A stretch of DNA of 22,031 bases, from positions 1-22,031 of the forward strand of contig CATZIC010000033.1 of assembly GCA_958419945.1 (NCBI GenBank), written 5' to 3'. The stretch's first letter is position 1. Each line of letters starts with the position of its first letter. The position numbers were made by a program, and so were the translations under genes. Below the pieces are notes generated by a model. That model had not been told where the DNA came from. It saw only the letters and a list, made by a program, of their open reading frames with translations, and did not search any database. The DNA comes from an uncultured Clostridia bacterium. GTDB lineage: Bacteria; Bacillota; Clostridia; Christensenellales; Borkfalkiaceae. Below are positions 8,083-16,755 of this stretch, in pieces.

Positions 8083-9651
8083 ATGAAAAAATACAAAGTT
8101 ATTTCAATCTTAATATTTGCAATGCTTTTATCCCTTGTTTTGGCAGGCTGTTCAGATAGTACTCTGCTTGACGATTACAAGAATCAGGGGAATACGGTTG
8201 CCATTACCTATGACGGCAACGGCGGAGACTTTATCGGAAGTCAGACGGTATCCATCGTCGATTTGTTAAATCCCGATAAATATACCAAAGACTCTAGCGG
8301 CTACGTACATATCAAACTTACCGAGCCTACCGCAAAACTTCGTCCTTCGGGCGGAAGCAAACCGGTTACGCTGTCTATGCAAGGGTATTTCTTTGCCGGT
8401 TGGTATAAAAACAGGGAGCTTAAAAAAGACGAGAACGGCAACGTTTTGGATTGGAACGGCAGAATTTTAGAGGAAATCGACGGCAACTACTACGTGAGAG
8501 ATTCCGAAGATAAACCCGTGGGCTATCCCGCATGCGTTTCCTATTCCGACCGTTGGGATTTTGCATCCGACACCGTGGACGTAAAGGTTGACGAGGACAG
8601 AAACTTTTCCTTAACGCTTTACGCAGGTTGGGTTCCTTATTATGCTTTCGATTACTACTATGAAGAATCCGAAGGTAATTGGGTAAAATACGCCACCACG
8701 AGCTTCGACTATAAGACAACGAACGCAGAAGGTAGTACCACTTACGACCGTGATACAATGTTCATTCCGAAGTATAAAGACGGCGCAATGAACTATAAAA
8801 TCCCTTATAACGACGGCAAAAACTACGACTTCCCGTCGAGGGACGGTTACACCTTCGAAGCCGCATATTCCGACGAGGCTTGTACACAGCAAATAACCGA
8901 ATCTTTTGAGCATCAAGGCACGCTGAATTTAGAAACGGGAACATCTGTGAACAGCGTACAGAATATTTACGTTAAGTTTTTAGACGGTGTTATCTATAAA
9001 ATCAACACAGCCGAAGAACTCAGTAAAAACGGCAACGCCAAAGGCATTTATTACATAGAGAACGATCTTGACTTCACAGGGGTTACCTGGCCAAACGCTT
9101 TGCAATATAACGCCTTTGAAGGCAAGTTTTACGGCAACGGCCACACGATAAGTAACCTAAGCGTCAAATTTAACTCAACAAGCGCAAGATGCGGCGGACT
9201 TTTCGGAAGTGTCGCTATAGGTGCCGTTATAGAAAATTTAACTATAGAAAATCTTACTTACGATTACGTTGCGACAGGCTATACAAGCGGCGGTGCTTAC
9301 GGCTTAATCGCAGGGGATATAAATGATCAATCGACGGTAAGCATTAACCTTATAGGTGACCTTAACTTAAGGATAGGCAACGTTTCCTGGAACACTGCGG
9401 GCGCTTCCGCGTCGAAGATAAACGTAGTGGCAGGCGGTAATTTAGATGGTATTACTTGTGATAAAAGTGCCATAAAACTTACCCTTTACGGAAAGTTAAT
9501 GTACGGCAGCAACCCGCCGGAATACACCTATAGCTATAAACCCGATACGGTAAGCGTCGATAACGATGGATACATAAACATTGAAGTCGGCGGCATCCAT
9601 AAATACAATCAAGAAAACTACTTAATTCCAATTGGAGGACAAAATGAGTAA
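8083..9651 (+). CDS. Surface lipoprotein with InlB B-type repeats and a GLUG-like region
   Basis: A 522-residue predicted lipoprotein. The signal peptide ends in the lipobox LAGC with Cys23 as the acylation site, followed by a Ser/Asp linker. Residues about 39-183 resemble the Listeria-Bacteroides (Flg_new/InlB B) repeat: TYDGNGG, then GYFFAGWY, then LYAGW. A second degenerate unit follows at about 250-265 (RDGYTFEAAYSD). Residues about 344-385 look GLUG-like (FEGKFYGNGHTISNL, then GGLFG). No catalytic motif was found. An upstream in-frame ATG at 8029 is rejected: it lies inside the hairpin, has no ribosome binding site and would put 18 residues before the signal peptide. AAAGGA at 8062-8067 is rather far (15 bases) from the chosen start. 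The stop overlaps the next gene by 8 bases, implying translational coupling. It may help bind protein or peptide at the surface, but that is context inference only. Confidence 0.82.
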   Translation: MKKYKVISILIFAMLLSLVLAGCSDSTLLDDYKNQGNTVAITYDGNGGDFIGSQTVSIVDLLNPDKYTKDSSGYVHIKLTEPTAKLRPSGGSKPVTLSMQGYFFAGWYKNRELKKDENGNVLDWNGRILEEIDGNYYVRDSEDKPVGYPACVSYSDRWDFASDTVDVKVDEDRNFSLTLYAGWVPYYAFDYYYEESEGNWVKYATTSFDYKTTNAEGSTTYDRDTMFIPKYKDGAMNYKIPYNDGKNYDFPSRDGYTFEAAYSDEACTQQITESFEHQGTLNLETGTSVNSVQNIYVKFLDGVIYKINTAEELSKNGNAKGIYYIENDLDFTGVTWPNALQYNAFEGKFYGNGHTISNLSVKFNSTSARCGGLFGSVAIGAVIENLTIENLTYDYVATGYTSGGAYGLIAGDINDQSTVSINLIGDLNLRIGNVSWNTAGASASKINVVAGGNLDGITCDKSAIKLTLYGKLMYGSNPPEYTYSYKPDTVSVDNDGYINIEVGGIHKYNQENYLIPIGGQNE

Positions 9652-12244
9652 AAAGAAGATTATTACGATCGTAGCAAGCGCACTTGCGGTTGTTTTGATT
9701 GCAAGTATTACCTTGACTGCCGTTTTCTGCGGCGGCGGAGGAAAGGCGAAAGATACCATCACCTTAATGTGCGAAGAGTTAAGCGGTTTGTATAACCCCT
9801 TCTACGCAACATCCGGTGCGGATCAGGACGTTGTCGGCATGACACAAATCGGCATGCTTTCAACCGACAGTAACGGCGAAACCGTTGCGGGCGACGAATA
9901 CGCAACCGTCGTTAAGGATTTTAGTATAGAAGAAAAGACGGACGAAACCGTTTACACCTTCGTTATTAAAAACGGACTTAAATTTTCCGACGGTAAGCCC
10001 CTTACCATGAACGACGTACTTTTCAATATGTACGAATATTTAGATCCCGTTTACACAGGTTCTTCCACAATGTATTCCATCGACATTAAAGGTCTTACCG
10101 AATACAGAACCCAAACAAACTATTCAGACGGCGGTGATGACACCGAATCCCAACTTTCCCTTCAGGCGGATACTTACGCAGTTAACAGAATTTTGGAACT
10201 ACAAGAAGTCTATACCACAAACGGTCTTATCGAAGGTAGCCAAAATTCCTACAGCATGAGCGAAAGTGAAATGAAAGACGCTATCGCAAATTGGGAAGTT
10301 ACCGACGGTTATAAACAGGCTGTCGCAAACACGAATAAATGGGCGGAAACCGACTTTAACGCACAACTTAAAGCCGATTACGAATTCGCTCTCGAAACAT
10401 TCAGAAAGGAACTTCAGTCCGACTTTAACGCCGCTAAAGAATCTTTCGACGTAACAAAAGAACCTTATAAAGAATGGGCTCAAAAACTTGAAAGCGACGT
10501 CTTTAAATTCCTCCTTTACGAAGGCAAAATCACTCCGGTATACGCTAAAATCGAAGGCACCAACCGCGATGATAAAAACAAAATTTTAAGTTTTGAAAAC
10601 GAAGTAGCGGCACAAAACACCGCTGAAAACCGTGAAAAAACCGAACAAGAAGCAATCGACCTTATCTATAAGGATAACGTTGTAAGCGAGTTCGTTAAAA
10701 TTCTTACCCAGTGGGGCACAGCAGGTACTTTGCGTACTCAGTTCTCTGCCGAAGCAAAAGACGTTATACTTCACGAAAACCTTGAAAACGGCGAACTTGC
10801 TTACCCGAACATTTCCGGTATAGTTTCTTTAGGTCATACCACCGACGTACAGCAGGTAAATATTAAAGGCACAACCTATAACGTTGCCCATGAACATAAC
10901 GCCGAAGGCGTACCCACCACGCAAAATGCTTACGACGTTTTACAAATAACTGTAAACGGCGTAGACCCCAAGGCTATTTATAACTTCGGGTTCACCGTAG
11001 CGCCCGCACATTACTATAGCGGACAGGAAATCGATATCAAGAACAACAAATTCGGTGTTCCTTGGTCGGATTCCGATTTCCAGAGCAAGACCATTCAGTC
11101 TCAACGCAATCAGGAAGTTCCCATGGGCGCAGGTCCTTATATGGCAAGCGACATAAATAACAACGACAATCCTAAGGGTGAAGACTTTGTAAACAGCAAA
11201 ATCGTTTACTTCAAGAAAAACCCCAACTTCATGTTCGAAGTAAAAACCGAAAAACTTCGTTTCCAGGTTGTTAGTTCCACCAACGCAATCGACAAACTTG
11301 CCAACGGCGAAGTTGACTATATCACTCCGCAGTTCACAATCGACAACTCCGAGAGATTAGATCAATTAAAGAGTAAGGGCATTGAATCCATGTACGCATG
11401 GCAGCTTGGCTACGGCTACATCGGTATCAACGCAGGCAAAGTACAGAACCTCAACATTCGTAAGGCTATAATGAGTGCTATGCAGACGAGTCTTGCACTC
11501 GAATATTACAAGAAAGGTACCGTAGACAACATCGATTGGCCTATGTCAATGGAAAGCTGGGCGTACCCATGGGAAAACAAGGAAGAAAGAAAGTCCAAAC
11601 AAAACGGACACGATTATACGCAGTGGACCACTCGTGAAGAAGCAATCAGAAAGGTTAAATACTATATGGGGCTTGCAGGCGTATCCGAAGGGGATTCTTC
11701 ATTAAAGATAACATTTACCATTGCGGGTTCTTCCATATCCGAACACCCTTGTTATCCGGTATTCTTACAGGCACAAGAGATTTTGAACAAAGAGTGCGGT
11801 TGGGACGTTGAAGTAAAAGCAGACTCCTACGCATTAACGAAACTTGCAACAGGTTCACTTGCCGTATGGGCGGCAGCTTGGGGTTCCACAATCGATCCCG
11901 ATATGTATCAGGTTTACCACAAAAATTCAACCGCTACTTCGGTTTACGCTTGGGGTTATCGTGAAATTAAAGGTAGTCCCACCACTTATCCCGAAGAAAA
12001 CACGATAATCACCAATTTGAGTAACCTTATCGACGACGCTCGTGAGACGACAGACAAAACCACCCGTACCGAACTTTACGAACAGGCAATGGGCTACGTT
12101 CTCGATTTAGCGGTAGAAATGCCGGTATATCAACGTCAAAATCTTTACGCTTATAACGCTAAAAACGTTAAGGGCTTCCAAACTAACGTCAACCCGTATA
12201 CTTCACCGCTTGAAAAGGTTTGGGAACTCGAATTAGTAAAATAA
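9644..12244 (+). CDS. oppA: Oligopeptide-binding protein (SBP_bac_5, OppA-like) with a large insertion
   Basis: The extracellular solute receptor of the peptide ABC transporter, family 5. At 866 residues it is far longer than the usual 500-600. An N-terminal hydrophobic segment (6-28) is followed by Cys29 and CGGGG. The family signature KNGLKFSDGKPLTMNDVLFN (110-129) and the later GAGPYM (495-500) are clear, and the C-terminal lobe is typical. About 290 residues (about 152-440), partly charged and helical, separate the two halves. The residue before Cys29 is Phe, which is unusual for a lipobox, so lipidation is likely but not certain. ATG at 9644 is chosen because GGAGG ends 5 bases upstream; an in-frame TTG at 9632 would include that site. 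The start overlaps the lipoprotein gene by 8 bases. It should deliver peptides to OppBC. Family assignment is secure; specificity is not readable. Confidence 0.92.
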   Translation: MSKKKIITIVASALAVVLIASITLTAVFCGGGGKAKDTITLMCEELSGLYNPFYATSGADQDVVGMTQIGMLSTDSNGETVAGDEYATVVKDFSIEEKTDETVYTFVIKNGLKFSDGKPLTMNDVLFNMYEYLDPVYTGSSTMYSIDIKGLTEYRTQTNYSDGGDDTESQLSLQADTYAVNRILELQEVYTTNGLIEGSQNSYSMSESEMKDAIANWEVTDGYKQAVANTNKWAETDFNAQLKADYEFALETFRKELQSDFNAAKESFDVTKEPYKEWAQKLESDVFKFLLYEGKITPVYAKIEGTNRDDKNKILSFENEVAAQNTAENREKTEQEAIDLIYKDNVVSEFVKILTQWGTAGTLRTQFSAEAKDVILHENLENGELAYPNISGIVSLGHTTDVQQVNIKGTTYNVAHEHNAEGVPTTQNAYDVLQITVNGVDPKAIYNFGFTVAPAHYYSGQEIDIKNNKFGVPWSDSDFQSKTIQSQRNQEVPMGAGPYMASDINNNDNPKGEDFVNSKIVYFKKNPNFMFEVKTEKLRFQVVSSTNAIDKLANGEVDYITPQFTIDNSERLDQLKSKGIESMYAWQLGYGYIGINAGKVQNLNIRKAIMSAMQTSLALEYYKKGTVDNIDWPMSMESWAYPWENKEERKSKQNGHDYTQWTTREEAIRKVKYYMGLAGVSEGDSSLKITFTIAGSSISEHPCYPVFLQAQEILNKECGWDVEVKADSYALTKLATGSLAVWAAAWGSTIDPDMYQVYHKNSTATSVYAWGYREIKGSPTTYPEENTIITNLSNLIDDARETTDKTTRTELYEQAMGYVLDLAVEMPVYQRQNLYAYNAKNVKGFQTNVNPYTSPLEKVWELELVK

Positions 12245-12251
12245 TATAACC

Positions 12252-12267
12252 TCGCTAAAAATAGCGA
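12252..12267 (+). promoter_or_regulatory. Small intercistronic hairpin after the binding-protein gene
   Basis: TCGCTA (12252-12257) and TAGCGA (12262-12267) form a perfect 6-bp stem around AAAA, with no U-tract. Placed between the binding protein and the permeases, it may protect the upstream mRNA from 3' decay, a known way for ABC operons to make more receptor than channel. That role is inferred from position. Confidence 0.5.
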
Positions 12268-12281
12268 CATTCAGGTAAAAA

Positions 12282-13271
12282 ATGTTTAAATATATTCTAA
12301 AGAGAATTGGAATTTCCATTTTAATACTTTTAGGGGTTTCTATAATTCTTTACGCCTTACTTCGTTGTATGCCTGCCGATTTTATCGAATCCAAAATCGC
12401 AAACTTGGCGCAATCGGGCATTACGGTAAGCGAAGAATTCGTACGGGAAATGTACCGCTCGTACGGTCTTGACGGAACCATATTGCAGGGCTACTTTACG
12501 TGGCTCGGCAATATGCTGCGTCTTGATTTCGGCACGAGTTTTATAAACCACCGTTCCGTTCTGACGGAGATTTTCTCTGCGGACAGAATAGGGACCTCCT
12601 TTTTCGTAGCGGCAATCGCAACCATTTTCGAGTTTATGATCGCTATACCTTTAGGTGTAACGGCTGCAACACACCAGTACTCCTTCCGTGATTATCTCGT
12701 TACGGTACTCGTACTTATCGGTATTTCGCTTCCGTCCTTTTTCTTCGGACAGATGCTTAAAAACCTGTTTGCAAACAAACTCGGCTGGTTCCCCGTATCG
12801 GGTATGAAGGATCCTAACATTAACTATACCAATAAGTTTATGGAAATTTCCGATTACTTAAGGCATATGTTCCTTCCTATACTTACGGTTGTTATTTTAA
12901 GTATAGGTTCCCGTATGAGAATGACAAGGACCAATATGCTTGAAGTTTTGAATGCCGATTACATACGTACCGCAAGGGCAAAAGGACTAAAGGAATCCAA
13001 GGTTATCTACAAGCACGCTTTCAGAAACACCATGATTCCTTTGGTTACAAGCCTTGCCGGTCTTATCCCGTCGCTGTTTTCCGGCGCTATGATTACGGAA
13101 TCGGTCTTTGACCTTACGGGTATAGGAAGTTATGCCTTAAACGCTATGACGCAAGGGGATATTCCGGTTATTATGACCTATAATATGTTCCTTGCCGTAT
13201 TAAGCGTAATCGGCGTACTTTTATCCGACCTTATGTATGCGGTCGTAGACCCACGCGTAAAACTTGCTTAA
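12282..13271 (+). CDS. oppB: Oligopeptide ABC transporter permease OppB
   Basis: One of two membrane subunits forming the peptide channel; 329 residues, normal for DppB/OppB. It starts with the family-typical MFKYILKRIG and a first membrane helix (about 8-28). A long extracellular loop carries YGLDGTILQGYFTWL and LDFGTS (60-87). Several further helices follow, with the cytoplasmic EAA coupling loop DYIRTARAKGLKESKVIYKHA at about 226-246. It ends in the typical VVDPRVKLA. The ribosome binding site is CAGG at 12272-12275, 6 bases before ATG. The stop lies 10 bases before the OppC start. It should pair with OppC and contact the OppD/OppF ATPases. Gene order and motifs make this assignment firm. 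Peptide versus other substrates (for example nickel or glycosides) cannot be proven from the sequence, although the linked protease favours peptides. Confidence 0.95.
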   Translation: MFKYILKRIGISILILLGVSIILYALLRCMPADFIESKIANLAQSGITVSEEFVREMYRSYGLDGTILQGYFTWLGNMLRLDFGTSFINHRSVLTEIFSADRIGTSFFVAAIATIFEFMIAIPLGVTAATHQYSFRDYLVTVLVLIGISLPSFFFGQMLKNLFANKLGWFPVSGMKDPNINYTNKFMEISDYLRHMFLPILTVVILSIGSRMRMTRTNMLEVLNADYIRTARAKGLKESKVIYKHAFRNTMIPLVTSLAGLIPSLFSGAMITESVFDLTGIGSYALNAMTQGDIPVIMTYNMFLAVLSVIGVLLSDLMYAVVDPRVKLA

Positions 13272-13281
13272 AGGTGCTACT

Positions 13282-14328
13282 ATGGAAGAAGAAAAGATTT
13301 TAGAACAAGAAATTTTAGAAGAAGACCTATCCGACGACACCGATAAGCCACTTGATAAAAATATCAAGTTAATGTCGCCGGGGCGTATGGTTATAAGGCG
13401 CTTTTTGCGCTCCAAACTGTCTATAGCAGGCTTAGTAATGCTTATTGCTCTGTTTTCATTTTGTTGGTTAGGCCCCGTTTTCTACAATCAATGGGGTGAA
13501 ACCGACGCCGACAGAACGGGCGCAAAAGATTACTTTGATTATACCGTTGTAGACGAAGACGGCAACGAATTTATACAGATAGTAGTTTCCGGTAACGACA
13601 TAAACAAACTTGCAGACCCTTCGGGAAGCCACTTTCTTGGCACAGACGAAGCGGGCTTCGATATCTTCGCAAGGCTTATGTACGGCGGCAGGCGTTCGCT
13701 TGTGATAAGCTTTTTGGCGGTATTTTTAACCTCGGCACTCGGTATTATAATGGGCGGTTTAGCAGGTTATTACGGCGGCGTAGTCGATAACATCATAATG
13801 AGAATCTGCGATATGTTTATGTGCCTTCCTACCTTACCGCTTATGCTTATACTCGGTACGGTATTAGAGGCCGTAGGCGTTCGTTCGGAATATTATATTT
13901 ACGTTTTAATGGGGCTTTTATCCCTGTTCTCCTGGACGGGAATGGCAAGGCTTGTCCGCGGGCAGATACTGTTTTTGCGTGAGCAGGAATATATGGTCGC
14001 CGCCGAGGCCATGGGCTTTTCCACGCCAAGGAAGATTTTCAAGCACTTAATCCCCAATATATTACCGCAGATTTTGGTTTCCATGACCTTATCCCTCGGC
14101 AGCATGATTTTGTACGAATCCACACTTTCGTACTTAAACCTCGGCGTACCCGCACCGCTGTCATCATGGGGTACCATGGTAGAAATCATTTCCAAACGTA
14201 ACGATATTTTACAGAACCATTTCAACGTATGGGGTCCTCCGGGAATCTGTATCTTTATAGCGGTTTTGGGCTTTAACTTTATCGGCGACGGATTAAGAGA
14301 CGCACTCGATCCCAAGCAGAGGAGATAA
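13282..14328 (+). CDS. oppC: Oligopeptide ABC transporter permease OppC
   Basis: The second channel subunit, 348 residues. A very acidic N-terminus (EEEKILEQEILEEDLSDDTD) precedes the first helix (about 46-64). The extracellular loop (65-115) is somewhat longer than usual. It leads to the family hallmark HFLGTDEAGFDIFARLMYGG (117-136), further helices, and the EAA loop EYMVAAEAMGFSTPRKIFKH (236-255). The C-terminus FNFIGDGLRDALDPKQRR is classic for OppC. ATG at 13282 has AAAGGTG about 7 bases upstream. An in-frame TTG at 13264 would overlap oppB and lacks a site. The oppD ribosome binding site (GGAG, 14321-14324) lies within the last codons, so the next gene is probably translationally coupled. 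Family assignment is firm. Confidence 0.95.
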   Translation: MEEEKILEQEILEEDLSDDTDKPLDKNIKLMSPGRMVIRRFLRSKLSIAGLVMLIALFSFCWLGPVFYNQWGETDADRTGAKDYFDYTVVDEDGNEFIQIVVSGNDINKLADPSGSHFLGTDEAGFDIFARLMYGGRRSLVISFLAVFLTSALGIIMGGLAGYYGGVVDNIIMRICDMFMCLPTLPLMLILGTVLEAVGVRSEYYIYVLMGLLSLFSWTGMARLVRGQILFLREQEYMVAAEAMGFSTPRKIFKHLIPNILPQILVSMTLSLGSMILYESTLSYLNLGVPAPLSSWGTMVEIISKRNDILQNHFNVWGPPGICIFIAVLGFNFIGDGLRDALDPKQRR

Positions 14329-14330
14329 CA

Positions 14331-15650
14331 ATGGGACTAAAAAGCATTCTTAATAAATTTAAAAAGGGCGACGCAAGAAGCGAAGAAGTCAAAAAGCATT
14401 ACCTTACCGGTAAGGAAATCAAGGTAATCGCCAAGGCAAACGCTAAGGAAATGCGCCGTCTTGAAAAGGCTAAAAACCGTAAAGTTCCTAAGGAAGAATA
14501 CATGGCGGAAATGAAGGACGACAACAACGTTTTGGAAGTCGAAAATCTTCATTCCTACTTTTTCACCGATCAAGGCGTAGTCAAAGCGGTCAACGGCGTT
14601 ACGTTCAGTATTCCCGTTAATTCCACCGTCGGCGTAGTAGGTGAGTCCGGTTGCGGAAAATCGGTTACGGCAATGTCTATAATGCGCCTTTTGCAAGGTC
14701 CTTCGGGGCAGATTGTCGACGGCAGTATAAGGTTTAAAGCCTACGACTACAAGACCGATGACGAAGGCAAACCGCTGCCCACTTATTGTACCGACGAAGA
14801 AGGTAACGTAATTTACGAAACCGTTACCGATAAAAGCGGAAAGGAAACCAAAAAGCCGAAAATTAAAGGCTATGAAAAGGTTGAAGCCGTTTACGACATA
14901 GCAAAAATGCCGATTAAGGAAATGTATAAACTCCGTGGAAGACAGATTTCCATGGTCTTCCAGGAGCCTATGACAAGCCTTAACCCGGTTTTCACGATAG
15001 GTAACCAACTTGACGAGGTTACACTGTTACATATCCCCGGCGCCACTAAAGAGTCCGCAAAAGAGCGTTCTATCGAAATGCTCAATATGGTAGGAATTGC
15101 AATGCCCGAAAGGGTTTATAGCTCATATCCGCACGAATTATCCGGCGGTATGCGTCAGCGTGTTATGATAGCAATGGCGCTTGCCTGCGAGCCGAGACTC
15201 ATTATTGCGGACGAACCTACAACCGCTTTGGACGTTACCATTCAGGCGCAGGTTTTGGACCTTTTTAACGACTTAAAAACACGTATCAACGGTTCAATAC
15301 TTTTAATAACACACGACTTGGGTGTTATTGCGGAAATGGCCGACTACGTAGTCGTTATGTATGCGGGCAGAATTATCGAACAAGGCACCGCACTTGAAAT
15401 TTTCCGTAATCCTTTGCATCCTTACACGCAGGGCTTACAGAAGTCTAAGCCTACGATGAAGTCTTCAACCGACACTTTATATAACATTCCCGGCAACGTG
15501 CCCAATCCTATCAATATGCCTAATTATTGCTATTTCAAGGAAAGGTGCCGCTACTCAACGGATAAATGTTTGGGTGAATACCCCTGCATGCGTCAGGTAA
15601 GCCCCACGCACTTCGTTGCATGTCATTTATACGAATCTAAGGAAGATTAA
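14331..15650 (+). CDS. oppD: Oligopeptide ABC transporter ATPase OppD, with an internal insertion
   Basis: A cytoplasmic ATPase powering peptide import, 439 residues versus about 330-360 for typical OppD. A basic extension of about 65 residues precedes the nucleotide-binding domain. Walker A is GESGCGKS (104-111), the Q-loop Gln211 lies in FQEPMTSLNPV, the signature is SGGMRQ (271-276), Walker B is LIIADEP (290-296) with Glu295, and the H-loop is His328. Between Walker A and the Q-loop sits an extra charged stretch (about 137-190) containing DEEGNVIYETVTDKSGKE. The C-terminal oligopeptide domain has NPLHPYTQGL and cysteines 400, 406, 413, 419 and 431, the pattern associated with an iron-sulphur cluster in some members. 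It begins 2 bases after oppC. All catalytic residues are intact. Confidence 0.95.
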   Translation: MGLKSILNKFKKGDARSEEVKKHYLTGKEIKVIAKANAKEMRRLEKAKNRKVPKEEYMAEMKDDNNVLEVENLHSYFFTDQGVVKAVNGVTFSIPVNSTVGVVGESGCGKSVTAMSIMRLLQGPSGQIVDGSIRFKAYDYKTDDEGKPLPTYCTDEEGNVIYETVTDKSGKETKKPKIKGYEKVEAVYDIAKMPIKEMYKLRGRQISMVFQEPMTSLNPVFTIGNQLDEVTLLHIPGATKESAKERSIEMLNMVGIAMPERVYSSYPHELSGGMRQRVMIAMALACEPRLIIADEPTTALDVTIQAQVLDLFNDLKTRINGSILLITHDLGVIAEMADYVVVMYAGRIIEQGTALEIFRNPLHPYTQGLQKSKPTMKSSTDTLYNIPGNVPNPINMPNYCYFKERCRYSTDKCLGEYPCMRQVSPTHFVACHLYESKED

Positions 15651-15651
15651 C

Positions 15652-16755
15652 ATGGAACAGAACTTAAACCAAAAAATCAATACCGAGGAATACGCCTCCT
15701 TTAACGACGAGGAAGAAGCTCTTAAAGAACAACAGGCAAGAGACAAAAAAGCCGAAGAGGATATGAAACTGCCTCCCGACCCAGATGCGGTTTTGGAAGT
15801 AAGACATTTAAAGAAGCATTTCGTTCTGAAAAAGACCATCATGGGTAAGCCCCTTTCCGTTTTAAAGGCTGTCGACGACGTATCTTTCGTTTTACACGAA
15901 GGCGAAACTTTGGGTATCGTAGGTGAATCCGGTTGCGGCAAAACCACAATGGGAAGAACCATTTTAAAACTTCACCAGCCTACTTCCGGTCAGATATTTT
16001 TCCGTGGAAAGGATATCGCTTCCTATTCTTCAAAGGAAATGCGTTCTTTAAGGACGGAAATGCAGATAGTATTTCAGGACCCTTATTCTTCGCTTCCACC
16101 GAGAAGTACCGTCGGAGGCATTTTGGCTGAACCGGTTCGGGTACACAAAATCGTTCCCGAAGAGAAGGTTAAGGACTACGTTTTGGACCTTATGGAAAGT
16201 TGCGGTCTTCGTGATTACTATTACGAAAGATATCCGCATGAATTTTCCGGCGGTCAGCGTCAGCGTATCTGTATCGCAAGGGCGCTTTCGGTAAATCCCA
16301 AACTCGTTGTTTGCGACGAACCTGTTTCCGCACTTGACGTATCCATTCAGGCGCAGATTATTAACCTTTTAAAGAAGTTACAAAAGGAAAGAAAACTTAC
16401 TTATCTGTTCATTTCACACGATTTATCCGTAGTAAAATACATTTCCGACAAAATCGGCGTAATGTATCTCGGTTCCATGGTGGAATTCGGCAATAAGGAC
16501 GATATATTCAACAATCCTATGCATCCATACACGATAGCGCTTTTCTCAGCGGTACCTAATCCCGATCCGGAAGCGAAGTCGAAAAGGGTTATATTAAAAG
16601 GTGATATTCCTTCGCCCGCAAATATGCCCAAGGGCTGTAAGTTCCATACAAGATGCCCCAAGGCGCAGGAAATCTGCAAGCACATTGCTCCCGAATATAA
16701 AGAATATTCCAAAGGACATTTCGTTGCTTGCCACTTTTGTGGAAAGGAAGACTGA
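15652..16755 (+). CDS. oppF: Oligopeptide ABC transporter ATPase OppF
   Basis: The partner ATPase of OppD, 367 residues. A charged N-terminal extension (about 45 residues, Glu/Lys/Gln-rich, possibly coiled) precedes the domain. Visible motifs: Walker A GESGCGKT (91-98), Q-loop Gln142 in FQDPYSSLPPRSTV, signature SGGQRQ (199-204), Walker B LVVCDEP (218-224) with Glu223, and H-loop His256. The C-terminal domain carries NPMHPYTIALFSAVP and cysteines 329, 335, 342 and 360. ATG at 15652 immediately follows the oppD stop, with AAGGAAG at 15639-15645; an earlier in-frame ATG (15616) lies inside oppD and is rejected. The stop TGA overlaps the next ATG by one base. SLPPR replaces the more usual SLNPR after the Q-loop, a small oddity. 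The assignment is firm. Confidence 0.95.
   Translation: MEQNLNQKINTEEYASFNDEEEALKEQQARDKKAEEDMKLPPDPDAVLEVRHLKKHFVLKKTIMGKPLSVLKAVDDVSFVLHEGETLGIVGESGCGKTTMGRTILKLHQPTSGQIFFRGKDIASYSSKEMRSLRTEMQIVFQDPYSSLPPRSTVGGILAEPVRVHKIVPEEKVKDYVLDLMESCGLRDYYYERYPHEFSGGQRQRICIARALSVNPKLVVCDEPVSALDVSIQAQIINLLKKLQKERKLTYLFISHDLSVVKYISDKIGVMYLGSMVEFGNKDDIFNNPMHPYTIALFSAVPNPDPEAKSKRVILKGDIPSPANMPKGCKFHTRCPKAQEICKHIAPEYKEYSKGHFVACHFCGKED

Noticed and set aside
14337..15008. Long open frame on the minus strand opposite oppD (223 codons)
   Set aside because: It lies wholly opposite a clear ATPase with intact motifs; its translation shows no domain, and long antisense frames are expected from the codon bias here.
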